Below are positions 49,194-58,167 of a stretch of DNA of 64,000 nucleotides, piece after piece; positions within the stretch are counted from its first letter, which is position 1, and each line of letters begins with the position of its first letter. The notes under the pieces were generated by a model. It was not told where the DNA came from. It saw nothing but the letters and a program-made list of their open reading frames with translations, and made no database searches. The translations under genes and the position numbers were made by a program. Source of the stretch: Streptomyces corallincola (GTDB lineage: Bacteria > Actinomycetota > Actinomycetes > Streptomycetales > Streptomycetaceae); contig NZ_JAHRXF010000028.1 of NCBI RefSeq assembly GCF_019104725.1, positions 1 through 64,000 of the forward strand, read 5' to 3'.

Positions 49194-50972
49194 TCAGTCG
49201 TCCGTGGGGACCGGGTGGGTGCCCGTCCTGTCCTGCGGGTGCCGCGGGTCGCCCGGGTTCTCCGGAGCCGTGCCGTCGGGGGCGGACCCGGCGCCCCGGC
49301 GGCTCCGGTGGAAGGCGCCGAACCGGGTGCCCGCGTCGCGCGCCAGGCCGGGTTCGCGCCGGGCGGCGGGCGGTTCGGGCGCCGGGTGCCGACGGCCCCG
49401 CTCGGCCTCGGCCATCGTGCGGCCGGGCGCCCGCACGGGCAGCCCGCCGGGCGTTGCGGAGGCGCGCGGCGCGGGCACCTCCGAGCGGGGCGACGCCTCG
49501 GCGGCCGGGGCGGGCGCCGGGGTACGGGCCGGTCGCGGGGCCTCGGCGGCGGGCGCGGGCGCCGGAGCGGGTACGACGGGCTCCGCCTGGGTACGGCGCG
49601 GGGGGTGCTCGGTGACCAGCGGGGTGCGCTGCTGGGCGACGAGCTGCGGGGGCAGCAGGACGACGACGCCGGTGCCGCCGCGCGAGGAGGGGCGGTAGTT
49701 GACGCTGATGCCGTACTTCACGGCGAGCCGTCCCACGACGCCGAGGCCGAGGCGGGTGCCCTGGAGGGTGGCGAGGTCGGTGCTGCGGCCGGACACGGAC
49801 TCCTCGGCGCGCCGCATGGCCGCGTCGGACATCTTCAGTCCGCTGTCCTCGATGGTGATGACGAGACCGGCGCTGCGCTCCTCGACGTACACATGGACCT
49901 CGTCGATGGGCGGCGAGAAGTTGGCCGCGTTGTCCATGAGTTCGGCCAGCAGGTGCATGACGCCCTCGGCGGCAAAGCCGGAGATCGCGGCGCGGCTGGA
50001 GGAGTGCAGGCGGACCCGGCGGTAGGCGGCGATGCGGCCGACGGCGCCGCGCAGGATGCTCTCCATGACGATCGGCTTGTTCCAGACGCGGCTGGAGCGT
50101 CCGCCCATCAGCAGGGCGAGCCGGTCGGTCATCAGGCCGAGCTGGGAGGTGCTGTGGTCCAGGCGGAGCAGATCCCCGAAGACCTCCTCGCCGTGCCGGT
50201 CCTGCATGTCGCGCAGGTCCGCGAGCATGCTGACGATCTTGGCCTGGACGCGGCTGAGCGCCTTGGCGGACGCGGCCTGCGCGGCGGCGGACCGGCGTTC
50301 GCTGTGGGCGAGTTCGCGGATCACGCGTTCCGCGGTGTCCCGGAGCAGGGTGTTCTGCGGCCAGTCGAAGCGGCCGAGCGTGGTGTCGGCGGAACTGCCG
50401 CCGCGCAGCAGGGTGATGGCGGCGGGCAGGGTCTCCTCGGTGAGCCGGGTGAGCTGTCCGGTCTCCCGCATCAGTTCGCCGCGTACGGCGTGCAGTTCGG
50501 CCTCGGCCTCGGTGGCGCGGCGTACGGCGTCGGCGAGTTCACCGGCGAAGAGCTGGGCGAGCTGGCGCAGGTGCGGGTCGGCGGGACCGGCGGCGCGGGC
50601 GAGGGCCTCCTCGGCGGGGACTCCCTCGCGGACCTGGCCGGCGAGACCGGGCAGGGTGACGGTGACCAGGCGGGCCGTCTCGGCGCTCTGCCGACGCCAG
50701 TCGCTCCGGCCCGCCTCCAGTTCGTCGTACTGTGCGGCGCCCTGCCTGCGGGCTCTGCCGACGCGGCGCAGCGCGACGGCCGTGACGAGGGCGAGGCAGC
50801 ACCAGGCGACGGCGGCCGTGCCCGCGACCCAGCCTCGGGCGGGCCGCGGGGCGAGGAGGGCCGCCGAGGCGGCGCCTGCGGCGGTCACGAGCAGGATGAC
50901 GAGGAACGCGGCCGGTGAGGAGCGCGCCCCTTTCGCGCTCCGGCGCTGGCGGGGGCGGGCTGGCACTGACAT
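49194..50972 (-). CDS. conservon sensor histidine-kinase-like protein CvnA
   Basis: 592 residues from ATG 50972, with GAGGGA seven bases upstream. Two membrane segments lie close together (about 20-40 and 49-67). A nitrate/dimerisation-type helical region follows, then a GHKL ATPase domain (about 310-425): HLLAELMDNAANFSPPIDEV (N box), TIEDSGLKMSD (G1) and GTRLGLGVVGRLAVKYG (G2). No clear phospho-accepting His box is seen, as known for CvnA proteins. The C-terminal 170 residues are Pro/Ala/Arg-rich and disordered. It senses an unknown signal for the CvnB-D module. Confidence 0.93.
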   Translation of the reverse strand: MSVPARPRQRRSAKGARSSPAAFLVILLVTAAGAASAALLAPRPARGWVAGTAAVAWCCLALVTAVALRRVGRARRQGAAQYDELEAGRSDWRRQSAETARLVTVTLPGLAGQVREGVPAEEALARAAGPADPHLRQLAQLFAGELADAVRRATEAEAELHAVRGELMRETGQLTRLTEETLPAAITLLRGGSSADTTLGRFDWPQNTLLRDTAERVIRELAHSERRSAAAQAASAKALSRVQAKIVSMLADLRDMQDRHGEEVFGDLLRLDHSTSQLGLMTDRLALLMGGRSSRVWNKPIVMESILRGAVGRIAAYRRVRLHSSSRAAISGFAAEGVMHLLAELMDNAANFSPPIDEVHVYVEERSAGLVITIEDSGLKMSDAAMRRAEESVSGRSTDLATLQGTRLGLGVVGRLAVKYGISVNYRPSSRGGTGVVVLLPPQLVAQQRTPLVTEHPPRRTQAEPVVPAPAPAPAAEAPRPARTPAPAPAAEASPRSEVPAPRASATPGGLPVRAPGRTMAEAERGRRHPAPEPPAARREPGLARDAGTRFGAFHRSRRGAGSAPDGTAPENPGDPRHPQDRTGTHPVPTDD

Positions 50973-51442
50973 TGCGCGGTCCCTCGGTCCGTGAGAGCAG
51001 GGGTCGGGTGGACGGCTGAACATCGGCCGCGGTCCGGAAGCCGACCAGCAGGAGGGCGATCTTCCGGTTCATGGCCGCCGTTCATGCTAGCCATCCGGTG
51101 GGATGGTGGAGGCCAGGCGGTGGGTCCGGCATCCGCACGGGCTGACTTCGTCGTGAAACCGCCAACGCGGTGCGCCCGTGTGGTACAGCGCGCGCCCGCG
51201 TTCACGGCCGTTCCACACGTGGCCGGAACCCGTTGTCTCGGGCCCGCGCACCTCACATCGCGGCGCCCAACTGCCCGTTCCCCGAACGGACGTCGAACAC
51301 TTTAGGCCAAGTCCGCCGACCCGGCTGACACCCCATCGGCCCCCAACCACCGTGCATCCGGCGAACCGGGCACGGCGCCCGGCGGATTCGCCGGGCGCGG
51401 GTGCGTCCTCGCCGGGTGCGTCTTCGCCCGGCGCGGGTGCGC
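50973..51442. promoter_or_regulatory. region upstream of cvnA with the GH43 terminator (51375-51398)
   Basis: 470 bases without an accepted gene. The GH43 side holds a 10-base perfect stem (GCGCCCGGCG, 51375-51384, with 51389-51398, loop GATT), likely the GH43 terminator, followed by partial copies of the same GC-rich units up to 51440. The cvnA side should hold the conservon promoter; I could not assign -35/-10 boxes. Short open frames on both strands overlap each other and lack ribosome binding sites. Confidence 0.45.
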
Positions 51443-52513
51443 TCACTCGAAGAACTTCAGGCTCCACCCCGTATTGGTGTTCGCTCCCGGCACGTTGGCG
51501 CGGGAGTACGTGGTGTTGCCCCACCAGCAGAAGGAGCCGGTGTACCAGGAGCGGTTGGCCCAGGAGTAGGGGGTGCCCTTGGGGACGGCGTGGAACATGA
51601 GCGGGAAGGTGGGACCGGCCGGGGGGCTGGTGGCGATGTCGCCGTCGAGGAGGACGAAGGTGTGGTGGCCGGGGCCGTTGACGTTGAGGGTGGGGTCCCA
51701 GCCGGACATCATGGTGTCGCGGTGGGAGCCGAAGAGGCAGCCGTTGGACTTGTACCAGTCCCAGACGTAGGTGGGGTCGCCGCCCGCGCGCAGCCGCAGG
51801 TCGGCCAGGCAGTACTGGTCGCTCCAGCTGCCGTTGGCGGAGTAGACGATGTGGAGTTGGCCGCTCGGGTCCTTGATGGCCTCCGGCGCCTCGTTGATGA
51901 ACGGGTTGCCGACCACGCGCTCCCAGCTCTCGCGGGGCTGGGAGATGACCGAGCGCGCACCGGTGGGAGCGGTGGGGCTGCTCATGCGGGCGATGTAGAG
52001 GTTCTGCTCGACGTTGGTGTCACCGGCCCAGCCCGACCAGACGAACCAGCGCTGCCCGTTGAAGGTGAACATCGTGCCGTCGATGGCCCATTTGTCGTCC
52101 GGCAGGGCGAGCCTGGTCTCGCCGGTATACCCGCTGTCGGGGTTGGCGGAGCTGATGACGTACATGCGGTGGGCACTGCCGCGTCCCGCCGAGAAGTAGA
52201 CGTAGTACCGGCCGCCGTCGCGGACGATCTCCGGGGCCCAGACCTCTCCCAGGTCGCGGGTGTCCGACCAGATCTGCCGGGCGGGGGCCGCGTCGAGGGT
52301 GCCGGTGGAGGACGCCTGGCGCACGGCGATGCCCGCGCCGGTGGACTGGACGGAGATGTAGGTGCCGCCGACCCGCAGCACGCTGGGGTCGGCGGCCCGC
52401 AGGCCGGTCTGGGCCGCCCGGGCGGGGGTGGCGGACGTGAGGCCCGTGACGAGGGTGAGGAGACAGGTCAGCGCCAGAGCCGCGGCGCCGGTGAGTGCGC
52501 GGGAAAGCTTCAT
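51443..52513 (-). CDS. GH43-family secreted glycosidase (arabinofuranosidase/arabinanase-like)
   Basis: 356 residues from ATG 52513. Sec signal peptide (MKLSRALTGAAALALTC..., cleavage near ARAAQ). Five-bladed beta-propeller with the GH43 triad: base Asp in ADPSVLRVGG, transition-state Asp in AIDGTMF and acid Glu in NEAPEAIKD; WAPEIVRDGGRYYVYFS is another hallmark. The pattern resembles exo-1,5-alpha-L-arabinofuranosidases; xylosidase activity cannot be excluded. No carbohydrate-binding domain. A LacI-type palindrome lies 170 bases upstream, suggesting sugar-dependent control. Confidence 0.87.
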   Translation of the reverse strand: MKLSRALTGAAALALTCLLTLVTGLTSATPARAAQTGLRAADPSVLRVGGTYISVQSTGAGIAVRQASSTGTLDAAPARQIWSDTRDLGEVWAPEIVRDGGRYYVYFSAGRGSAHRMYVISSANPDSGYTGETRLALPDDKWAIDGTMFTFNGQRWFVWSGWAGDTNVEQNLYIARMSSPTAPTGARSVISQPRESWERVVGNPFINEAPEAIKDPSGQLHIVYSANGSWSDQYCLADLRLRAGGDPTYVWDWYKSNGCLFGSHRDTMMSGWDPTLNVNGPGHHTFVLLDGDIATSPPAGPTFPLMFHAVPKGTPYSWANRSWYTGSFCWWGNTTYSRANVPGANTNTGWSLKFFE

Positions 52514-52682
52514 GGTCCCGTTTCCGTGGTCGGCCTCCGCTTCGACGTACGGGCCGGACCGGCGCGAGGGACGGCGGCACGGACGTCCGGCCGGGATCAC
52601 GTCGGAGGAGGGCTGCTGGGCGATCCAGGCCGTCGTTCCCGGTCCTCCACCGACGTTCCGCTGCCGCTTTTACATCGATGGA

Positions 52683-52692
52683 AGAGCGCTCT
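52683..52692. promoter_or_regulatory. LacI-type operator-like palindrome upstream of the GH43 gene
   Basis: AGAGCGCTCT is a perfect 10-base palindrome within TGGAAGAGCGCTCTCACA. The GAGCGCTC core is that of CebR-type operators (TGGGAGCGCTCCCA) of streptomycetes. It is 170 bases from the GH43 start, at the A/T-rich end of the spacer, so it fits a promoter-proximal site in a long leader. No regulator gene is adjacent. Confidence 0.5.
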
Positions 52693-52804
52693 CACAGCAT
52701 CTCGGGAGGTGATGGACATGTCAACCGCCATGTCGTTCCGCGGGCCGCCCGGCCCGGGCGCGGGTGCGCGGCTCCGGAGGCGTGGGGTGACGCAGGGAGC
52801 GGCG

Positions 52805-54016
52805 CTACGGCACGGTCAGCCAGGCGTTGCGGACCGGGGCCACCGGGCCGGTGTTCCAGTCCAGGCGGAGGACGGCGAGGTCGTCGGTGTGGCGGTCGGC
52901 GTTGAGGGTGCGGGTGCGGGCGATGAGCTGGTCGAGATGGGTGCCGGGGTCCGGAGCGTCGATGGTGTCGATGATCCGCAGCAGCCCCTCCACGCCGAGC
53001 CGGGCGCCGGTGCCGTCCGCGAAGCCCTCGATGAGCCCGTCGGTGTAGGCGACGAGGGCGCCGCGCGCGGGCAGGCGCAGGACGGTGGCGTGCCAGGTGC
53101 CGAGGCCGGGGGCGATGCCGAGCGCGACCCCGTGCGCGGCGGCGACCTCCTGGGCGCCCTCGGGGGTGACGAGCAGCGGCTCGTGGTGACCGGCGAGATA
53201 GAGGGTGAGGGTGCCCGCGTCCGGGTCGAGGGTGATGAGCGTGCAGGTGGTGAAGAGGTCGCTGCCGGTCCGTTCCGCGATGTGTATCTGCTCCAGCAGG
53301 TGCAGCAGGCGCCGGTCGCGGTGACCGCCGAGGGTCAGCGCGCGCCAGGCTATGCGCAGGCAGACGCCGAGCGCCGCCGCGTCGGGGCCGTGGCCGCTGA
53401 CGTCCCCGATGATGGCGTGCACCTGGCCGTCGTCGGTCTGGACGACGTCCAGGAAGTCACCGCCGAGCAGGGCCTGCGCGCGGCCGGGGTAGTAGCGGCT
53501 GGAGGCGGTGACGGTGGCGGAGGACAGCAGGGGTTCCGGGAGCAGCCCGCGTTCGAGGCGGGCGTTCTCCTCGGCGCGCAGCCGTCCCAGCTGGAGGTCG
53601 GCGTTGGCGCGTTCGGCCTGCTTGCGCTGGGCGGCGTAGCGGACGGCGCGCTGCATCAGGTCGGGTTCGACCTTGCCCTTGATCAGATAGTCCTGGGCAC
53701 CGGCCGCGAGGGCGTCCACACCCGCGCGGGGTTCGTCCAGGCCGGTGAGGACGATGATCGCGGCGTGGGTGTCGCGCTGGACGGCCTGGACGGTCTCCAT
53801 GCCGGAGGCGTCGGGCAGATGCAGGTCGAGCAGGACGCAGTCCACCGGGGCGGCGGTGAGCGCGCGGCGTGCCTCGGCCGCGGTGCGGCAGCGGACCAGG
53901 GTGTGGGTGAGGTCGGTGTCGAGGAGGAGTTCCTCGACCAGCAGGGCGTCGCCGTCGTCGTCCTCGACCAGCAGGATGCGGTACAACTCCGAGCGGGCCG
54001 TGAGCTGTTCGGTCAC
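52805..54016 (-). CDS. response regulator-SpoIIE/PP2C phosphatase
   Basis: 403 residues from GTG 54016, overlapping the upstream kinase stop by four bases. Receiver domain (12-130): acidic pair in LLVEDDDGD, phospho-acceptor D64 in LLDLHLPD, K113 in YLIKGKV. A short helical linker (ERANADLQLGRLRAEEN) leads to the SpoIIE domain (about 175-395): GGDFLDVVQT, IIGDVSGHG, VAYTDGLIEGFADG and HTDDLAVLRL. Phosphorylation by the adjoining kinase probably controls the phosphatase, which would act on an anti-sigma-factor antagonist. Confidence 0.94.
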   Translation of the reverse strand: MTEQLTARSELYRILLVEDDDGDALLVEELLLDTDLTHTLVRCRTAAEARRALTAAPVDCVLLDLHLPDASGMETVQAVQRDTHAAIIVLTGLDEPRAGVDALAAGAQDYLIKGKVEPDLMQRAVRYAAQRKQAERANADLQLGRLRAEENARLERGLLPEPLLSSATVTASSRYYPGRAQALLGGDFLDVVQTDDGQVHAIIGDVSGHGPDAAALGVCLRIAWRALTLGGHRDRRLLHLLEQIHIAERTGSDLFTTCTLITLDPDAGTLTLYLAGHHEPLLVTPEGAQEVAAAHGVALGIAPGLGTWHATVLRLPARGALVAYTDGLIEGFADGTGARLGVEGLLRIIDTIDAPDPGTHLDQLIARTRTLNADRHTDDLAVLRLDWNTGPVAPVRNAWLTVP

Positions 54017-55683
54017 GGACGGCCGCCTTCCGCGGAGTCCGCGAGGGCCGCGCGGCGACCGGCGTGGGCGTCCTGGGAGGCGTGGACATCGGCGGAGTCG
54101 CGGGCGTCCCGGGAGCCGGGGGTCTCCTGTGCCGGGAGGGCGGGGACGGCGGGCAGGGTGAACAGCACACGGGTGCCCAGTCGGTAACCGGGGTCGATGC
54201 CGATGTGCCCGCCGTGGAACTCCACGACCTTCTTGCACATGGCCAGCCCGATCCCGGTGCCCGGATAGGCGTCCTTGGTGTGCAGCCGCTGGAAGATGAC
54301 GAAGACCTTCTCCTGGAACTCCGGTGCGATACCGATGCCGTTGTCGCTGACGGCGAACTCCCAGGCGCCGTCCTCGGTCGCGGTGAGTCCGACGTGGATG
54401 TGCGGCGGGCGGCCGGGGGCGCGGAACTTGAGCGCGTTGGAGAGCAGGTTCTGCCAGAGCATGCCGAGCTGGGTGGCGTCCCCGACGACCGGGGGCAGCG
54501 TGTCGTGGGTGATCTCGGCGCCGGTCTCCTCGACGGCCACGCTGACGTTCTCCAGGGCGCGGGTGAACACGGCGTCCATGTCCACGCTCTGGTGGTCGTT
54601 GTGGACGCGGCCGACGCGGGAGAAGGCGAGCAGGTCGTTGATGAGCGTCTGCATGCGGTTGGCGCCGTCCACCGCGAACGCGATGTACTGGTCGGCGCGT
54701 TCGTCGAGCTGTCCGCCGTAGCGCCGTTGCAGGAGCTGGGTGAAGCTGGAGACCTTGCGCAGCGGTTCCTGGAGGTCGTGCGAGGCGACGTAGGCGAACT
54801 GCTCCAGTTCGGTGTTGGAGCGTTTCAGGTCGTCGGCCTGCTCGTCCAGCATCCGGCGGGAGTCCTCGGCGGACTGGAGTTCCGCGAGGAGCCGGAGCCG
54901 CATGGAATCGACGTCGGCGGCGAGTCGGCGCAGGTCGGCCGGTCCGGTGCCGGGCAGCGGCTGTTCGAAGCGCCCTCGGGCGACGTCGCGGGCGGCCGTG
55001 CCGAGCCGGGCCAGCGGGCCGGTGACGCCCCGGCGCAGCCCCTCGAAGACGAGGGCGGCGACCAGCACGATGACGAGGGCGACGACGGCGAAGGTCCAGT
55101 TGCGCACGGTGGTGGCCGCGCGCCGGTCCCGGATGGCGTCGGCGGACTCGCTGCGGAGGTGGTCCTGCTGCCGGGCCAGGGCCTGCCGTACCGCGTCGAA
55201 GGAGGTCTTGCCCGCCTCGGCGCGCTGGGCGGCCACCCGGACGGTGTCCCCGGGGGACGCGGCGGCGACGGGGTCGGCGAACGCGCGCTGCCAGGCGGTG
55301 GCCAGCCGCTCCACGTCGGCCAGGTCGGTACGGGCCCGGTCGTCCTGCCGTACCAGGGGGCGCAGGCCGCGGATCGCGGTCCGCTCGTCGGTCACGCCGT
55401 CCCGGTAGGGCTGGAGGAAGTCGGCGCGGCCCGACAGGCCGTAGCCCCTGATCCCCGTCTCCTGGTTGACCAGGGCCTCTTCGAGCCGCATCGCGTCGAT
55501 GAGGGCGGGTGAGCGCCGGTAGACGAGTTCGTCGGTGATGCCGGTGGTGCGCCAGGTCGCCCAGCCGCCGAGCGATCCGAGGACCGCGAGCACGACGAGT
55601 GTGGTCGCCACCCCCGCCTGCAGCCAGCGGCGGGTGGTCCAGTCGGCGAACACGCCCTCGCTGTCGGACGGCTTGCTGTTCAT
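54013..55683 (-). CDS. CHASE3-HAMP sensor histidine kinase
   Basis: 556 residues from ATG 55683. TM1 (about 19-43), extracytoplasmic CHASE3-type domain (about 45-190; LVNQETGIRGYGLSGRADFL is its hallmark), TM2 (about 196-214), HAMP (215-267) and a coiled coil. HisKA has H302 in ASHDLQEPLRKV, followed by an HATPase with WQNLLSNALKFR (N box), SDNGIGIAPEF (G1) and YPGTGIGLAMCKKVVE (G2). The HisKA type is that of phytochrome-like kinases. The C-terminal 50 residues are Asp/Ala/Arg-rich. It is coupled to the 52805 response regulator and divergent from a small HTH gene and a single-domain response regulator. Confidence 0.95.
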   Translation of the reverse strand: MNSKPSDSEGVFADWTTRRWLQAGVATTLVVLAVLGSLGGWATWRTTGITDELVYRRSPALIDAMRLEEALVNQETGIRGYGLSGRADFLQPYRDGVTDERTAIRGLRPLVRQDDRARTDLADVERLATAWQRAFADPVAAASPGDTVRVAAQRAEAGKTSFDAVRQALARQQDHLRSESADAIRDRRAATTVRNWTFAVVALVIVLVAALVFEGLRRGVTGPLARLGTAARDVARGRFEQPLPGTGPADLRRLAADVDSMRLRLLAELQSAEDSRRMLDEQADDLKRSNTELEQFAYVASHDLQEPLRKVSSFTQLLQRRYGGQLDERADQYIAFAVDGANRMQTLINDLLAFSRVGRVHNDHQSVDMDAVFTRALENVSVAVEETGAEITHDTLPPVVGDATQLGMLWQNLLSNALKFRAPGRPPHIHVGLTATEDGAWEFAVSDNGIGIAPEFQEKVFVIFQRLHTKDAYPGTGIGLAMCKKVVEFHGGHIGIDPGYRLGTRVLFTLPAVPALPAQETPGSRDARDSADVHASQDAHAGRRAALADSAEGGRP

Positions 55684-55803
55684 CGTGGTTCGATTCTCCC
55701 CTTCGGCACCGGTGGCCACGGAAGGCCGGGCGGCAAGCACACTGTACCCAGGGACCGACAACGCATGTTGTCCCGGCCGCGATCGAACGCCTAGGGTGAG
55801 GGC

Positions 55804-56184
55804 ATGCCCGGTCCGTCCCACCTTCCCCGCCCGCACGGCCCGGCGGACGCGCTCGTCACCCAGGTGGTGGACGAACTCGCCCGGCGGCTCGCCGAGGACC
55901 CCGGGGACTGCGGAACCGGTCCGCTGCCGTGGGCCGAGTGGCCGGACGGCGGCGACGCCCGAGGGCACGCCCTGGTACGGCTGCGCGTCCTGGCCCGTGT
56001 CAAGCAGGCGGTGCGCAGCCTGGAGGACCAGGCCGCGCACGCGGCCGCGGTGAGCGGCGCCGGTTACCCCGAGATCGGGGAGGCCGTCGGCATCAGCCGC
56101 CAGGGGGCCAGACGCCGCTGGCCGGGACTCATCACCACCGGCGCACACCCCGCACCCGCCCGTCCCACACCCCGGAGCTCGTGA
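55804..56184 (+). CDS. small HTH-motif protein
   Basis: 126 residues. A disordered, Pro-rich start is followed by a helical region and an HTH-like segment, AGYPEIGEAVGISRQGARRRW, near residues 86-106, of sigma-70 region 4/AsnC-like shape. The rest has no recognisable domain. The gene ends three bases before the response regulator gene at 56188, so they are cotranscribed. DNA binding is plausible, not shown. Confidence 0.75.
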   Translation: MPGPSHLPRPHGPADALVTQVVDELARRLAEDPGDCGTGPLPWAEWPDGGDARGHALVRLRVLARVKQAVRSLEDQAAHAAAVSGAGYPEIGEAVGISRQGARRRWPGLITTGAHPAPARPTPRSS

Positions 56185-56187
56185 ATC

Positions 56188-56616
56188 ATGGCTGCCGCTA
56201 CCCGCCCCTACGACGTGCTGCTGGTCGAGGACGACGTCGCCGACGCGATGCTCATCCAGGACGCCCTCGCCGAACGCGGGACCCGTAATCTCACCCAGGT
56301 CTCGGACGGCATCGCCGCCCTGGACTATCTCCGCGACCCGGCCACCGAGCGGCCCGACCTGATCGTGCTGGACCTCAACATGCCGCGCATGAACGGCCGG
56401 GAGTTCCTCGCCGTGGTCAAGGAGGACCCCGAACTGCGCACCATCCCGGTCGTGGTGCTCACCACCTCCGCCGCGCCCGACGACGTGACCGGCGCCTACC
56501 GGCACCACGCCAACGCGTACGTCACCAAGCCGGTGAACCTGGAGGAGTTCGAGGCGGCGGTGCGCAGCATCGACGCGTTCTACCTGGACATCGCGGTGAA
56601 GCCGCCGAAGCGGTAA
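56188..56616 (+). CDS. single-domain response regulator (Rcp1/CheY-like)
   Basis: 142 residues, one receiver domain and no output domain. Acidic pocket D15/D16 in LLVEDDVAD, phospho-acceptor D62 in VLDLNMPRMNG, conserved T92/T93 in LTTSAAPDD and K114 in YVTKPVNLEEF. The PRMNGREFL and YVTKPVNLEEF wording is that of regulators partnered by phytochrome-type kinases. The kinase encoded divergently at 54013 has the matching HisKA type, so it may phosphorylate both this protein and the PP2C response regulator. Confidence 0.95.
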   Translation: MAAATRPYDVLLVEDDVADAMLIQDALAERGTRNLTQVSDGIAALDYLRDPATERPDLIVLDLNMPRMNGREFLAVVKEDPELRTIPVVVLTTSAAPDDVTGAYRHHANAYVTKPVNLEEFEAAVRSIDAFYLDIAVKPPKR

Positions 56617-56632
56617 CCGGCCCGGACATGCC

Positions 56633-56671
56633 TCGGCGCGCCGCCCGCCCGTGAGGGGGGAGGCGCGCCGA
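56633..56671. terminator. hairpin between response regulator and sigma-factor genes
   Basis: A 10-base stem (TCGGCGCGCC, 56633-56642, with 56662-56671) and a 19-base loop, in the 108-base gap between these convergent genes. Confidence 0.5.
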
Positions 56672-56724
56672 AGTGCTGTGACGGGGGCGGGTGTTCGGGC
56701 CGTGCCGAACCCGCCGCGCGGCCG

Positions 56725-57567
56725 TCAGGCCGCGTCGAGCATGCCCGCGCGCAGCCGGGCCAGCAGACGGGTGATCAGCCGGGAGACGTGCATCTGGGAG
56801 ACGCCGAGCCTGTCGCCGATCTCCTTCTGGGTCAGCTCCTCCACGAACCGCCAGTGGATGATCTTCCGGTCCCGCTCGTCGAGTTCACCGATCATCGGGG
56901 CGAGCGCGTGGAAGTCCTCGACCAGGCCGAGGGCGGTGTCCTCGCCGCCGATGAAGTCCGCGAGCGCGGCCTCGCCGTCGTCACTGCCGCTGATCGCGGC
57001 GTCCAGGGAGGCCGACTTGTAGCCGTTGGAGGCGAGCCGGGCCTCGACGATCTCGTCCTCGGAGAGGCTCATCAGCTCGGACAGTTCACGGGTGGTCGGG
57101 GTGCGGCCGAGCCGACTGCGGAGTTCCTCGGTGGCGCGGGCCAGCTGGACGCGGGCCTCCTGGAGGCGGCGCGGCACGTGCACGGCCCACGAGGTGTCCC
57201 GGAAGAACCGCTTGATCTCACCGACGATGTACGGCACCGCGAAGGAGGTGAACTCGACCTCGCGGGACAGCTCGAACCGGTCGATGGCCTTGATCAGGCC
57301 GATCATGCCGACCTGGACGATGTCCTCCATCTCCTCCGGTCCGCGGCTGCGGAACCGGCCGGCCGCGAAGCGGACCAGGGACATGTTCATCTCGATCAGC
57401 GTGTTGCGGGCGTACTGGTGCTCCGGGGTACCCTCCTCGACGCGGGCGAGCCGGTCGAAGAACAGCTTCGACAACTCCCGTGCGTCCTTGGGCGCGACCT
57501 TGGAGGGATCCGCGATCTCCGGCACCTCGGTGGTCCGCTGAACGTGCTGCACGGTCGTCGTCATCAT
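56725..57567 (-). CDS. SigB/SigF-family RNA polymerase sigma factor
   Basis: 280 residues with tandem ATG codons at 57567/57564 and a GGAGGGG upstream. Region 2: NMSLVRFAAGRFRSRGPEEM, EDIVQVGMIGLIKAIDRFE, FTSFAVPYIVGEIKRFFRD. Region 3: VHVPRRLQEARVQLARATEEL. Region 4: LTQKEIGDRLGVSQMHVSRL. This is the SigB/F/G/H group, which in S. coelicolor has nine members for stress and development; I cannot say which orthologue. Upstream on the same strand, 102 bases away, is an RsbW-like ATPase gene, the usual anti-sigma arrangement. Confidence 0.94.
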   Translation of the reverse strand: MMTTTVQHVQRTTEVPEIADPSKVAPKDARELSKLFFDRLARVEEGTPEHQYARNTLIEMNMSLVRFAAGRFRSRGPEEMEDIVQVGMIGLIKAIDRFELSREVEFTSFAVPYIVGEIKRFFRDTSWAVHVPRRLQEARVQLARATEELRSRLGRTPTTRELSELMSLSEDEIVEARLASNGYKSASLDAAISGSDDGEAALADFIGGEDTALGLVEDFHALAPMIGELDERDRKIIHWRFVEELTQKEIGDRLGVSQMHVSRLITRLLARLRAGMLDAA

Positions 57568-57669
57568 GTACCCCTCCCACTGGGTCGGTTCTCTTCTCGC
57601 GCCGGTCCGCAGGAACCGACGAACGCCCGTCTACCCCGGGTCCACCCGCTCATGCACGGCCGAACGGAT

Positions 57670-58167
57670 TCAATCCTGGAAAAGATGTTTGCGGGCGCTT
57701 CCGTCGGGATCGGACCGCTGGTGGTCCTCCGTCAGCCGCAGCCGGGCGGTGACGCGTTTGCCGACGGTTTCCGGCCGCACGGTGAGGCGTTCGGCCACCG
57801 CCTCGACTATCTCCAGTCCGTGCTGGCCGATCCGGCGGGGGTCCGCCGCGCGGGGCGCGGGCAGTTCCGGGGCGCTGTCCCACACCTCGATCTCCAGCAC
57901 TTGGCCGTCGATGCCGAGGCTCACAAGGATGGGGCCGGGGGCGTATTTGCGGGCGTTGGTGACGAGTTCGCTCACCACGAGCTGGGCCAGGCCGACGGCC
58001 CGTTCGGTGACGGCGGGACCGTCCGCCGCGCGGGTCCGGGTCAGGTAGTCGGCCGTGAGGTGGCGTGCCTCGGCTATGCAGGGGCCGTCGCCGTCGAGCG
58101 CGACGGTCAGGTCCGACGCCCCGGCGCCGGGCCCGCCGACGTGCTCCTCCAGCGGTTCCGCGTTCAT
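57670..58167 (-). CDS. RsbW-like ATP-binding protein (probable anti-sigma factor)
   Basis: 165 residues from ATG 58167, with GAGGG eight bases upstream. GHKL/HATPase_c_2 domain: VVSELVTNARKYAPG (N box), EIEVWDSAPELP in the G1 position, where the usual DxGxG is degenerate, and RIGQHGLEIVEAVAERL (G2). No other domain. Such proteins bind sigma factors or antagonists and can phosphorylate antagonists. It precedes the SigB-family gene, so it is the prime candidate for its anti-sigma factor. The degenerate G1 motif may affect ATP binding. Confidence 0.87.
   Translation of the reverse strand: MNAEPLEEHVGGPGAGASDLTVALDGDGPCIAEARHLTADYLTRTRAADGPAVTERAVGLAQLVVSELVTNARKYAPGPILVSLGIDGQVLEIEVWDSAPELPAPRAADPRRIGQHGLEIVEAVAERLTVRPETVGKRVTARLRLTEDHQRSDPDGSARKHLFQD

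Noticed and set aside
57568..57669. SigB-type promoter (GNNT...GGGTA) before the SigB-family gene, for autoregulation
   Set aside because: A GGGGTAG is present on the minus strand, but no matching -35 at 14-16 bases was found, so the claim is not supported.
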